In this document: positions 13,601 through 21,636 of the stretch, piece after piece
How the letters are laid out: the number at the start of each line of letters is the position of its first letter
Position numbering within the stretch: the stretch's first letter is position 1
NCBI GenBank assembly: GCA_034440615.1
Contig: JAOTOM010004044.1
Location: 107,001 to 171,000, forward strand
Direction: 5' to 3'
Source: Ashinkailepas kermadecensis
Lineage: Eukaryota; Arthropoda; Thecostraca; Neolepadidae
DNA: 64,000 bases
The notes under the pieces: generated by a model
Database searches by the model: none
Told to the model about the DNA's origin: nothing
What the model saw: only the letters and a program-made list of their open reading frames with translations
Program-made: the position numbers and the translations under genes

Positions 13601-16600
13601 TATGCCTGGTTCTGTGCCATGTCAGCGTTGTATCGACTGTATGTGGTGCCCACAGTATGCCTGGTTCTGTGTCATGTCGGCGTTGTATCGACTGTATGTG
13701 GTGCCCCCAGTATGCCTGGTTGTGTTCCACGTTGGCGTTGTGTCGACTGTATGTGGTGCCCACAGTATGCCTGGTTCTGTGTCATGTCGGCGTTGTATCG
13801 ACTGTATGTGGTGCCCCCAGTATGCCTGGTTGTGTTCCACGTTGGCGTTGTATCAACCGTATTCACTCGTCTCCTGTGTAATTGGTGATTACTTCCGTAC
13901 CATCCTCAGTGAGTTGCAATTTCTGATTACCTCTGTACCATCATTTGGCTACAATTTTGTATTACCTCTGTGCCATCCTCAGTAGGCTACAATTGATGAT
14001 TGTCTCTGTGCCATCCTCAGTGGGCTACAATTGGTGATTGTATCTGTGCCATCCTCAGTGGGCTACAATTGGTGATTGTCTCTGTGCCATCCTCAGTGGG
14101 CTACAATTGGTGATCGTCTGTGCCATCCTCAGTAGGCTACAATTGATGATTGTCTCTGTGCCATCCTCAGTGGGCTACAATTGGTGATTGTATCTGTGCC
14201 ATCCTCAGTGGGCTACAATTGGTGATCGTCTGTGCCATCCTCAGTGGGCTACAATTGGTGATTATATATGTGCCATCCTCAGTGGGCTACATTTGGTGAT
14301 TGTCTGTGCCATCCTCAGTGGGCTACAATTGGTGATTATATATGTGCCATCCTCAGTGGGCTACATTTGGTGATTACATCTGTGCCATCCTCAGTTGGCT
14401 ACAATTGGTGATTATATATGTGCCATCCTCAGTGGGATGCAATTGGCGATTGTCTCTGTACCATCCTCAGTGGGCTACAATTAGTGATGGTATCTGTACC
14501 TTCCTCAGTGAGCTACAATTAGTGATGGTATCTGTACCATCCTCAGTGGGCTACAATTGGTGATAGTCTCTGTGCCATCCTCAGTGGGCTACACCAAGCA
14601 GGTGTCGCGTCGCTCCATCCACAGCGACGGCATTACCGACTGCCTGGAGTCGCAGGCTGACGACACCTACCTCAAGGTCGAGGACAAAGGTCAGCCGCCA
14701 GACAACATGGAACTCCAAGGACGCCACGATTGGAACTTCAAGTTTCCGAATTTGGGAGAGCGTTGTGGTGAAGCTATTGAAACTACATATTATCATTTTG
14801 CGAGTTTTTTTTTCTTCAGACTAACTTCAGAATGTTGCGGGGTAAGTTGTAGTTGGTGCAGTTGTATCACAGAACCATATATTAACGTATTATTACTGCA
14901 AGGAAAACTGGTGATTCTTGCCCACATGCGATGGGGAGTTCATAAAAGGATAATGAACTATGGTTGGCGAATTATACTTATGTCTATTATGTAATATAAT
15001 TATAATTGAAACATCCCGAGCGTTCTCTCCGAATTATATCTTCTTCCTGTTGCGGGTGGCATAGCGATGCTGTATCCCGTTTCGGGACCTTGTTCCATAT
15101 CCTGTGTTACTTGGCTGATGTGATCGGGTCACGATCTTTTTAGTCGGTACACCTGAATGTAAAAGTCAATCATCAATCATCAATCATCTGCGGACTGAAA
15201 GTGGGATGTAGTGTGTCGTCAGGACGTTTGCTATTTATTGACGTGATCCCCAACTGACGATTGCTATTTATTGACGTGATCCCCAACTGACGATTGCTAT
15301 TTATTGACGTGATCCCCAACTGACGAGCGAACCGGTCCTCTCACGTGGTACAGGGTAAACTGGCTGCAAGCGGGATGGAACGGCTGTTAATTCACGATTC
15401 ATCATCGTCATTCCATTCCAGAAGACTGACGTGGTACCGGATCTTCAGCACAGACTTGGTGCCCAGTCTTCAGAACGGACGTGACGGGCAGTTTTTTTTG
15501 CACAGACGTGGTGCCCTATATTCAATGCAGATGCATTGCTCAATCCTCAGCACAGACGTGTTGTGCAATGTCCAGTGCAGACATGCTGCCCAATTTCCAT
15601 CGGAGACGTGCAGTCTAACTCAGTCAGTGTTACCGGACTGAGTCAGGCTGAACTTCCCAAAATTAATCCCTTTTTAGCGTCACATTACTCATGGTCCCAA
15701 AATTGCACTAAAATTGTATTAACCGTCATTGAAGCCGTACCTTCACACACTAGAATGTGTAGGGGAATTCAAGATGAGTTGTCCAAGTTGTACTTGAAGA
15801 GGGCCTTGGGCTCCTGTAGTGACACCCTGTGTCATCCAGAGGCTGACGAGCAGAGCCTCTGACTCACAGAGCCCCTCTCGCTGTGTCCCTCAGAGGCTGA
15901 CGAGCACTGACTCACAGAGCCCCTCTCCCTGTGTCCCTCAGGGGCTGACGAGCACTGACTCACAGAGCCCCTCTCCCTGTGTCCCTCAGGGGCTGACGAG
16001 CGGATCCTCTGACTCAGAGCCCCTCTCCCTGTGTCCCTCAGAGGCTGACGTGTTCGAGTACCTGCGGCGCGAGTTTCCGTACGTGCACGTGTCTGGCGAG
16101 ACCAAGCGGCGCCTCCTGGGACAGTATCGTCAGCAGATGAAGTACATCATGAGTCTGGTCGAGCCGGTCGAATCGAGGAAGATCAAAATACGGGTAGGTA
16201 CTAGGTACTGACCGTCGACGTCTGAACCACGCCGCGTTTCTGTCGACTGGCCCAGTCGAATGCCTTCCTGTGATGCTGGCGTACCCGCCTCCTGAATTAC
16301 CTGTGTGGATGGGAGGGGGTATTTACGGTGCTGGCGTGAAAGGACCGTAGCTGAGATGCTCTCACAAATCCACTGAAATATCCGTGAGTGATAATTATCC
16401 AGACATCTACGCGAGTGATTCCAGGTAGTCGCCGTGCTTTAGGCTTGGCCTGCCAGTGCCGTTGAAGTCTTCCGGGCAGTGTTGTCGAACCAGGCAAAAC
16501 GCTGAGACAGCTCGGAGTACGACAGGAATGCGTGTTGGTGTCCACGACAACATTCGTCGTTCAGCAGAAGCGCGGCTGTTTGCGTCGCGATGCCGCCGAC

Positions 16601-19600
16601 TTTTCACCCCGGGAGCAGCGCTCGTGCGCCGTCGTGGAGAAGTTTGCGTTGGGGTGTTGCGGCCGACACCGTCGTGGCCACTGTGTGACTGTGCCACGGT
16701 GACGGCCGTGCTCGTGTCGGCAGCGGCGGGACGTGCTTCAGCGACAGTCGCTGCTGACGGACATCATGCGCCAGCAGAAGGTGCACGACCAGCGGTTTCG
16801 CGAGCTCTCAGACTGCAAACGCCGCCAGATCAAGATCCGGTGAGTGGGCGCCGTGTGCCGGATCAAACAGCGGCGGGGCGTCACGGGGTGGACGGGGGTG
16901 AGGGTAGGGTGGCGGGCTGCAGTGATGGTCCCGCCGGTGGTGCTGAGCTGTGGCGAGGCGTCACGGGGTGGGGATAAGGTGGCCGGCTGCAGTGATGGTC
17001 CCTCCATCGATGCACGTGTACAAGCGTCGTCTGGAGTGTAGCACGCGGAGCTCTTCGATGGGCTCCGATTGCAGTAGCTGTGCGGATGTCGGCTCCGCTG
17101 TCATCATGTGGCGTGAGAGGCTGGCAACTCCGAGTGGTTTCAATGATATTCGGGCTATATCTTCTTCTTTTTTTTTAAATTAATCAAAGTTCTTGCTGAG
17201 GTGGCTTTATGAACCAGGGTTCTATTGCTAAGCAGAGCTGGTTGCGTGAACCCTGGCCCCACCACCCGATCCATGAATTCCAGTTCTACGGCATAATTTT
17301 GACCGAAAGTTTAACGTAGCGTCAATGCACCGACACGGCCGCCCGGTAGCTCGTCTCCGGCCTTATTGGGCCAGCTGCCAACTGACTCTACCACCCGGGG
17401 GCTAAATGCGAGCGCGCGAAGCGACTCGAACCCTGTGTTGCCAGGACAGGGAGACCAGAGCAGGCCAGCGCTCTAACCAACTGAGTGACCGGGGCGGTAT
17501 CTTCGTCAAGTGTGTTAGATGAAACATGACGTTGCGGTCAGTTCCTCGTCCAGCCGCCGTCGGACGTTCGAATCCCAAACGGCTTCGATGCGTACGGCTC
17601 GGTGGACGTGTTTGGCCAATCCGCACCCCTCTAGGGCCAGTGCACCTTGCGACGATCGGGGAGGCAATTGGTCGAGATGTCGTCCGTGTAGCACATTTCA
17701 CTAAGATAGCAGTCCGAATGGTGCACTCACAACTCGTCACGACCATTTAGACGAGCTATCGCCGAGTGGTGAACCCTAGTGATCTTTAAAAGTCTGGTAA
17801 AACATTAGACCTCGGCGTCTCAAAAGAGTCCAGGGAGTGTTTCACGGACCGTGTAGTTGTAGCCTATCCCGAGCGGTGCCGAAATGGCATGTTGGATGTG
17901 AAGCAGTCGTGTCAGCTACTCACTGTACCGTGCTGTGGAATGCTGATATGTGGGTCCAGCACGCGTGGCGATGGCTCTGATGGAGGAAAGATACACGGCG
18001 AACCGTTTTGACTGTCTGAGCGCTGCAGTCCTCTAGCGGTGGAGCGTCGCGATTGGTAGATGTCAGGAACCGGTAGGGGTCAGAGGTTGCATGCTGCGCA
18101 TTGTGTGGTAATGTGCTCGTGTATCTTCAGTCGCTTTGTGTATCGTTTCATTTCTTTATTCTCTTTATCTGCCTTCTCTCGCTCTCTCGTACGCCCTGCT
18201 ACCTCTCCTGTATCTTTCATTTATCTTTGTATATCTCGTTCCTTTCCTCCTCGGCTGTTTTGTTCTTTTCCTCTTCCTTCTATTCACCTATTGTTTGTGT
18301 TTTCTGCTATCTTACCTTGTTCAGCCTTTCTGCTCACCGGTTCCTGCTCCCCCACTCTGTTCGTCTGTGTTACGATATCGCGGTCGGCGACGAGATTGTG
18401 GTGTGGATGCGACAGAAACATGCCGAGAGACAGCAAGATCTCGTGTCTGCGGGCCCAGCGGTACGTCAGCTCGTTCCAGCAGCAGTTCGAGTCGCGCTCC
18501 GCCCTCAACAAGAGCAAGGAGGAACTGGTGAGTGGTGCCGCGGTCCGTCTGGTCAAGAGATGCCGCTTCTCGATCAGGAAGCCGGTCGGAAGCTTTGAGA
18601 AGTGTTTGGTGTTGCATATGCTTTGATTGTTCTTTGGAAAGCTGTCGCGTGCTTCATGATGCCGTCATCCCTGGTTGTGACGTCGACCTTCATGGTCCCT
18701 CCCTCTCCCTGAGTTTCACCTGTCTATCTGTGACAAGCGCCTAATCTCGACGATCGTAGCCGTGCCCAATGTCTAAGCCTGCAGCTTTGACGTTTCGTGA
18801 ATGTCGACCTCTACCAATGACCTCAGCCTCCATCGTGCACATCAACCTTTTAGCACCGTGACATCAACTCCTGTTGTCGTTGATTTCAGCGTGATAACCG
18901 GTCACTATTTCAATGACCTCGACCTCTTCGGACTCCAACCGCGCTCCTCATGACGTTAGCAATACCCCCAAATCAACATCGGCCTGTCCTGGTGACCTTG
19001 ACCGCTCCCCCACCACGTGCTGACCGACCGGCCGCGCCGCCAGCTGCTGCGCGCCGTGTTCGAGGAGATGCTGGAGATCCAGCGGAGTCGGCTGCGCGCC
19101 GTGCGCCGGCTCGAGAAGGAGTCGATCCGCGAGTTCTACGACGCGGACGGCTACACTGCCGACCTGAACCGCGTGCACCAGTACTACCAGGCCAACTTCC
19201 GCGACCTGGCGCAGCTGCTGGCGCGCGAGCGCAGCGACCTGACGCAGGCCGAGCGGCAGCAGCGGCGGCTGGCCGACCGCATCCGACGCGAGTTCAAGGA
19301 CTACATGGAGGCGGACGTGCGCAGTCTCAACGACAAGATCGTCAACAGCTGGCAGCCGCAGTACAGGTGGGTGGGGAGGCCCTGGGTACAGGTGGGTTGG
19401 GAGGCCCTGGGTACAGGTGGGTTGGTGGGTGGAGTGTCTGGTACAGGTGGGTGGGGAGGCCCTGGGTACAGGTGGGTTGGTGGGTGGAGTGTCTGGTACA
19501 GGTGGGTGGGGAGGCCCTGGGTACAGGTGGGTTGGTGGGTGGACAGGTGGGTAGGGAGGCCCCGGGTACAGGTGGGTTGGTGGGTGGAGTGTCTGGTGCA

Positions 19601-20248
19601 GGTGGGTTGGTTGGTTATTGGTTTTTACGACACGTCGACCGTTGAGTCATATAGCGTCGTCAATTTCTCACGCCGATTGGTCGCGGGCGAAGAGTAGTGA
19701 CAGGTGAGACTCGAACCCACAATCTTGCGATTGTGAGACGAGCATCTTACCCCTAGACCACTGGTGCAGGTGGGTGGGGAGGCCCTGGGTACAGGTGGGT
19801 TGGTGGGTGGGGAGGCCCCGGATACTGGTGGGTTGGTGGGTGGGCGGGGAGGCCATGGAACAGCTGGTAGGTGGAGTGTCTGGTGCAGGTCGGTTGGCAG
19901 CTGGAGGGTCTGGTATAGGTGAGCGGGAGACAACTACAACAGGTGAAGTCTCCGATACAAGTGAATTCCCTGGTACAGTTGACCATGATCGCATAAATGT
20001 TAACATTGTTAACCCGACCACATTATTGTCGACGCACTGTCATAGATCACAGCACTCCAACGTACTGCATGTTGTGAACTAGGGAGGATACGCAAGAACA
20101 CTGGGTTGTAGCATTCACGAGCATCCCAGAACAATATTAATTCGATATTTCATGTGCTTATTTGATATGTTGACGTTGCAGGGAGCTGGACGCGGATCGC
20201 GTGCGCAACGACCTGTACCGAGCCAACTGGAAGTTCTGCGTCACGTAG
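4699..20248 (+). CDS. unidentified 766-aa coiled-coil protein (gene span, 13 exons)
   Basis: Joined exons: 4699-4888, 4974-5165, 6085-6287, 6827-7066, 8053-8283, 11680-11919, 12359-12488, 14585-14689, 16042-16193, 16724-16839, 18416-18527, 19044-19366, 20182-20248. All junction phases agree and the total is 2,301 bp including TAG. The first half is low-complexity and acidic: Ser/Gly-rich, a His-rich patch, D/E repeats (SAEYDEE-type), then a long DE run. The second half (exons 9-13) is charged and helical, typical of coiled coil (for example QLLRAVFEEMLEIQRSRL), ending NDLYRANWKFCVT. No catalytic motif, signal peptide or membrane segment was seen. A scaffold or cytoskeletal role is only a guess from the coiled coil. 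The ATG at 4699 is the first in frame, but an upstream exon cannot be excluded. Several introns carry minisatellites that copy the exon edge. Confidence 0.7.
4974..5165 (+). CDS. exon 2 of coiled-coil gene
   Basis: Acceptor gctgaccaacag, donor CAGCAGT|gtgagt. Encodes an acidic then Gly/Ser-rich stretch ending with a basic Arg/Ser segment (RRGSSHVGFKAARSGS), a plausible kinase-target type sequence. A stop just upstream in the same frame fixes the exon start downstream of it. Confidence 0.7.
5184..5374 (+). mobile_element. tRNA-derived SINE (family A) with 12-bp target duplication
   Basis: A tRNA-like head (agtggtctagaggtaagatg, with a B-box ggttcgaatctc) is followed by a tRNA-unrelated body (accaatcggcgtgagagatt) and an (accaacc) tail. 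It is flanked on both sides by ggaggttttgat (5184-5195 and 5363-5374), a perfect target-site duplication. Other copies lie at 7759-7961, 19593-19775 (minus), 27253-27287 (tail only) and 54108-54250. Confidence 0.9.
5375..6084. other. intron 2, no further feature
   Basis: Intronic sequence without recognised repeats, except a short run of tcgtgaatg-type direct repeats at 5525-5570. Confidence 0.5.
6085..6287 (+). CDS. exon 3 of coiled-coil gene
   Basis: Acceptor ggttgtgcggcag, donor GTCGGAG|gtgagg. Encodes a Ser/Ala/Pro-rich acidic segment and a compact His/Tyr cluster (DHHHYHHYEDDGE). The phase joins exon 2 via a split Leu codon. Confidence 0.7.
6313..6640. repeat. degenerate minisatellite in intron 3
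   Basis: About 15 imperfect copies of a roughly 20-bp unit (atgtcgatcgtaacatcgta). It begins about 25 bp after the donor of exon 3 but does not copy exon sequence. Confidence 0.8.
6827..7066 (+). CDS. exon 4 of coiled-coil gene, acidic repeats
   Basis: Acceptor ctccgcgtcag; encodes about seven repeats of the type PSAEYDEE/PSADDDEG, then QVQPTSDLTSQLE. The likely donor is GGAG|gtcggt, weaker than elsewhere. The repeat unit is in codon register, so it is an internal coding minisatellite. Confidence 0.65.
7312..7395 (+). mobile_element. 5'-truncated SINE tail with 15-bp target duplication
   Basis: A 54-bp insertion (ggcgcaaaatgaccaatgca ... ccaccacca) lies between perfect copies of cagggatctgaaaat (7312-7326 and 7381-7395). 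The body equals the 3' part of the SINE at 22290-22441, so this is a strongly truncated retrotransposed copy in intron 4. Confidence 0.85.
7759..7961 (+). mobile_element. tRNA-derived SINE (family A)
   Basis: Head gcagcggtggctgagtcggt with B-box-like gggctcgaatcccg, and a body sharing gaccaatcggcgtgggaggt with the other family A copies. It is flanked by tgtagctttattgt / tgtagctttactgt (13 of 14 identical), an aged target duplication. Confidence 0.85.
8053..8283 (+). CDS. exon 5 of coiled-coil gene
   Basis: Acceptor gacggtctacag, donor GGGACAG|gtaggt. Encodes SLTPEEYEEAG, then a run of alternating Asp/Glu and SRQLSEELQTVRQSAG, a short helical segment. Phase 0 on both sides. Confidence 0.75.
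8284..8545. repeat. 54-bp minisatellite starting at a splice donor
   Basis: Units begin with CAG|gtgggtctggagctg at 8371, 8425, 8479 and 8533 (54-bp spacing), a near copy of the true donor context CAG|gtaggtctggagctg at 8283/8284. Each unit therefore carries a donor-like site. Confidence 0.85.
10580..10646. repeat. (AT)n microsatellite
   Basis: About 33 uninterrupted AT dinucleotides; the Tyr/Ile-repeat reading frame over it is an artefact. Confidence 0.98.
11402..11454. repeat. 53-bp perfect palindrome
   Basis: Arms of 26 bp (ctgcatacacttatgtcagg...gttag and its exact reverse complement) around a single central A at 11428. It lies in intron 5 of the coiled-coil gene. Confidence 0.95.
11680..11919 (+). 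CDS. exon 6 of coiled-coil gene
   Basis: Acceptor cttgtgcacccgtgccgcag, donor GCCGAG|gtgagt. Encodes a highly basic Arg-rich stretch with Asp cluster, a Ser-rich patch (RRRYSSGSSTSDPDSG) and RNVETIAE. 80 codons, phase 0 both ends. Confidence 0.7.
11906..12176. repeat. minisatellite copying exon 6 end and its donor
   Basis: About eight units of 31-37 bp, each with (a)tagccgag|gtgagt-like sequence followed by ggtggtggctcccgg. The exon 6 end ATAGCCGAG and its donor are the first unit. Later units carry gtgagt, gtaggt, atgagt or gtgggt at the donor position. Confidence 0.9.
12359..12488 (+). CDS. exon 7 of coiled-coil gene
   Basis: Acceptor cgtgtgccattag, donor GGTCAAA|gtgagc. Encodes a charged helical segment (IRETAGERAVTQTTREQAGD and onward). 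Ends in phase 1, joining exon 8 through an ATG codon. Confidence 0.75.
12590..12880. repeat. 25-bp minisatellite in intron 7
   Basis: About 12 units of 25 bp (gtgccccatacctgtggcag gctgg). No exon sequence is included. Confidence 0.9.
13050..13860. repeat. 55-bp minisatellite open in all forward frames
   Basis: About 14.5 units of 55 bp (ttgtatcgactgtatgtggt ... cctggtcgtgtgccatgtcg). The unit has no stop in any forward frame and 55 is not a multiple of three, so three overlapping ~300-codon frames arise. These are not genes; the array lies in intron 7. Confidence 0.95.
13900..14590. repeat. 38-bp minisatellite leading into exon 8 acceptor
   Basis: About 18 units of ~38 bp, each containing tctgtgccatcctcag|TGGGCTACA. 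The true acceptor and first nine bases of exon 8 (14585 onward) are the last unit, so every upstream unit is a full decoy acceptor with pyrimidine tract. Confidence 0.92.
14585..14689 (+). CDS. exon 8 of coiled-coil gene
   Basis: Acceptor gtgccatcctcag, donor ACAAAG|gtcagc. Encodes GYTKQVSRRSIHSDGITDCL then an acidic segment. The phases fit both neighbours. Confidence 0.75.
15228..15330. repeat. 33-bp triplicate in intron 8
   Basis: Three exact tandem copies with 33-bp spacing of ctatttattgacgtgatccc plus caactgacgattg. Confidence 0.95.
15835..16052. repeat. 48-bp minisatellite leading into exon 9 acceptor
   Basis: Units at 48-54 bp spacing each end in tgtgtccctcag|(A/G)GGCTGACG. The last one is the real acceptor (16041/16042) and start of exon 9; at least three upstream units reproduce it. 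Confidence 0.9.
16042..16193 (+). CDS. exon 9 of coiled-coil gene
   Basis: Acceptor ccctgtgtccctcag, donor ATACGG|gtaggt. Encodes ADVFEYLRREFPYVHVSG, then a basic helical segment ending RKIKIR. Strong G/C third positions. Confidence 0.8.
16724..16839 (+). CDS. exon 10 of coiled-coil gene
   Basis: Acceptor gtgctcgtgtcggcag, donor GATCCG|gtgagt. Encodes RRDVLQRQSLLTDIMRQQKV, a coiled-coil-like segment ending RRQIKIR, similar to the end of exon 9 (RKIKIR). This suggests an old internal duplication. Confidence 0.75.
16850..17010. repeat. imperfect duplication after exon 10
   Basis: Two imperfect copies of a segment with ggcgtcacggggtggg and ggctgcagtgatggtccc lie just downstream of the donor, a short version of the exon-edge pattern seen elsewhere. 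Confidence 0.6.
17298..17497 (-). mobile_element. tRNA-derived SINE (family B)
   Basis: On the minus strand the head reads gccccggtcactcagttggt with a B-box-like gggttcgagtc, followed by a body containing tcagttggcagctggccca and a tail rich in gtcaaaat. A second copy of the same family is at 42600-42799 (minus). Confidence 0.85.
18416..18527 (+). CDS. exon 11 of coiled-coil gene
   Basis: Donor GAACTG|gtgagt. Two acceptors in the same phase are possible: tggatgcgacag (start 18416) or ccgagagacag (start 18434). Encodes a helical segment with RYVSSFQQQFESRSALNK. Confidence 0.7.
19044..19366 (+). CDS. exon 12 of coiled-coil gene, main coiled coil
   Basis: Acceptor ccgcgccgccag, donor GTACAG|gtgggt. 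107 codons of uninterrupted charged helix-forming sequence with heptad-like leucines (LLRAVFEEMLEIQRSRLR..., DLAQLLARERSDLTQAE...). Very strong G/C third-position bias. Confidence 0.85.
19357..19605. repeat. minisatellite copying exon 12 end and its donor
   Basis: Units of 24-58 bp, each with gtacag|gtgggt followed by ggggaggccctgg or tggtgggtggagtg. The first unit is the real exon 12 end and donor. The array resumes at 19761-19870 after an inserted SINE. Confidence 0.9.
19593..19775 (-). mobile_element. tRNA-derived SINE (family A) inside a minisatellite
   Basis: Minus-strand copy with cacaatcttgcgattgtgag in the tRNA head region and tail ggtttttacgacacgtcgac (plus sense). It is flanked by ctggtgcaggtgggt on both sides; since this is also the minisatellite unit, it may be either target duplication or array sequence. 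Confidence 0.85.
20182..20248 (+). CDS. terminal exon 13 of coiled-coil gene
   Basis: Acceptor atgttgacgttgcag; encodes ELDADRVRNDLYRANWKFCV and Thr before TAG. The first base completes the Arg codon split by intron 12. Confidence 0.8.
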
Positions 20249-20592
20249 TCGCGACACCACAGACCCGCCGTCCCTCGAACGCCGACCGACCGACCGACCG
20301 ACCGACCGCCGCCGCCGCACACGGCAACTCCCCCTGCCCCCGCGTCGGGAAACGTCAGCCAGACGGGCGGGCGAAAATGTCCGCCGTGTCGCTGCGTATC
20401 GGGTCACCTGTTGTATGCCGAAGTGGCTGGGATCGACCCTGTGTATGGGGTCGTCCGTTGCATGCCAGAGTAGCTCGGATCGACCCTGCGTACGGGGTCA
20501 TCCGTTTTATGCCGGAGTAGCTCGGAGCGGTCCACAGACTCGACTGTCACTGTGAGGTGCGTTTCCAGATGTCCCATTATCAGTTGTATTAT

Positions 20593-20618
20593 TTTATTGT
20601 TTTGTTACGGGCAATAAA
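20593..20618. terminator. back-to-back polyadenylation signals
   Basis: AATAAA on the plus strand at 20613-20618 lies 365 bp after the stop of the coiled-coil gene. AATAAA on the minus strand (TTTATT at 20593-20598) could serve the convergent EEF2KMT gene whose stop is at 21473. The assignment is inferred from position only. Confidence 0.55.
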
Positions 20619-21472
20619 TTGTTACCGATGCGGCAAACACGCGAAGTGAGGCAGCGGAAGGTGCACCAGTCGCCGTTGACATTCTTTGTGTGAGGACTAC
20701 GCGATGCCAATTGCCAGTAAGTTATCCGTATTCCAATGGCTGTCCGTGCGTTTTAACTTTCCGCTCCGTTTCACTGTGGGCGTGTCCGATATTCGCTGCA
20801 CGGTACCGTTCAGTGCCGATCGAAACTTGCCACGCCCGGGAAAGTCATAGTTGTCTGACCTCGCAACCTTTCCAAATCGGTTGTGAAAACATGTCTGCCC
20901 TCTTTGGCTACACTAGTCTGGCTTCTGCAGCATGACATGACTGTAACCGTGCGGTAACCTCATCAGTCAACCTCTGTCCTGCGGCGAACAACCAAGCGAA
21001 ATCAACTCAAGTTCCACTTCTGTATTGTCCAAGCAGGAAGTCATGCGTATAGGGTGCAAAACATCATCTCAAACTTCCCACAGTTCGGTCCTCTGAGCAC
21101 ACAGCAGGACACAGCGTCGTCATGTGCTGCCGGATCTGCGCCTCGTCACATGTACTGACGCCGTCAGCTGAGCTTGGGGAGGCCAGAAGCCGGCCGTCAA
21201 ACACTCCAAGGGATTGCACGGTGAACGGCGCCAATAACTGGCAGCACGCCGGTTGTTCACCACATAGCCACGCGGCGACGTTCGCTCGCCAGGCCTCCGA
21301 CTGAGCATTGTCTACGGGCGCGGTGGTGTCGGTGTTGGTGTCGAACAGCGCGTTGAGGGCGTCCGCTGAGGTTCAACATGCAGCCCATCCGTCACGCCAG
21401 TACGTCACGTCACGTCACGACACAGGGCCGTCGCAGACAGGAGTGTGGCCGTCACGGCACAGGGCAGCTCCG
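20619..21472. other. convergent intergenic / probable 3' UTR of EEF2KMT
   Basis: No exon recognised. If the minus-strand AATAAA near 20.6 kb is used, this is the 3' untranslated region of the methyltransferase gene. Confidence 0.4.
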
Positions 21473-21636
21473 TCACGCGGCCATCTGGTGCGGAGCCCGT
21501 TCGATGTGGAACACCTTGACCTTGGAGACCTCGTCCATGAGGAAGGAGGACTGGTTGTTGGCCGGAGTTGCCAGCAGCTTCTGCCGGAGCCCCTGGTCGG
21601 CTGCCGACGAGACACTCCTGGTCACACACCGACACC
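21473..21636 (-). CDS. EEF2KMT: EEF2KMT terminal exon
   Basis: Minus-strand acceptor ttggacaggccag, then an open frame with SSFLMDEVSKVKVFHIERAP and stop TGA. The phase (two bases first) fits the preceding exon if that exon ends at its ancestral donor. The acceptor tract is poor, so the exact start is uncertain; an alternative AG lies 17 bp further in. Confidence 0.55.

Noticed and set aside
12925..13985. Three overlapping plus-strand frames of 295-343 codons and several on minus
   Set aside because: They are produced by a 55-bp stop-free tandem unit; the residues simply cycle through the three translations of the unit.
15835..16041. CRISPR-like regular direct repeats (also at 50.8, 53.6 and 54.6 kb)
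   Set aside because: Units are contiguous tandem copies without unique spacers, in a eukaryotic intron context.
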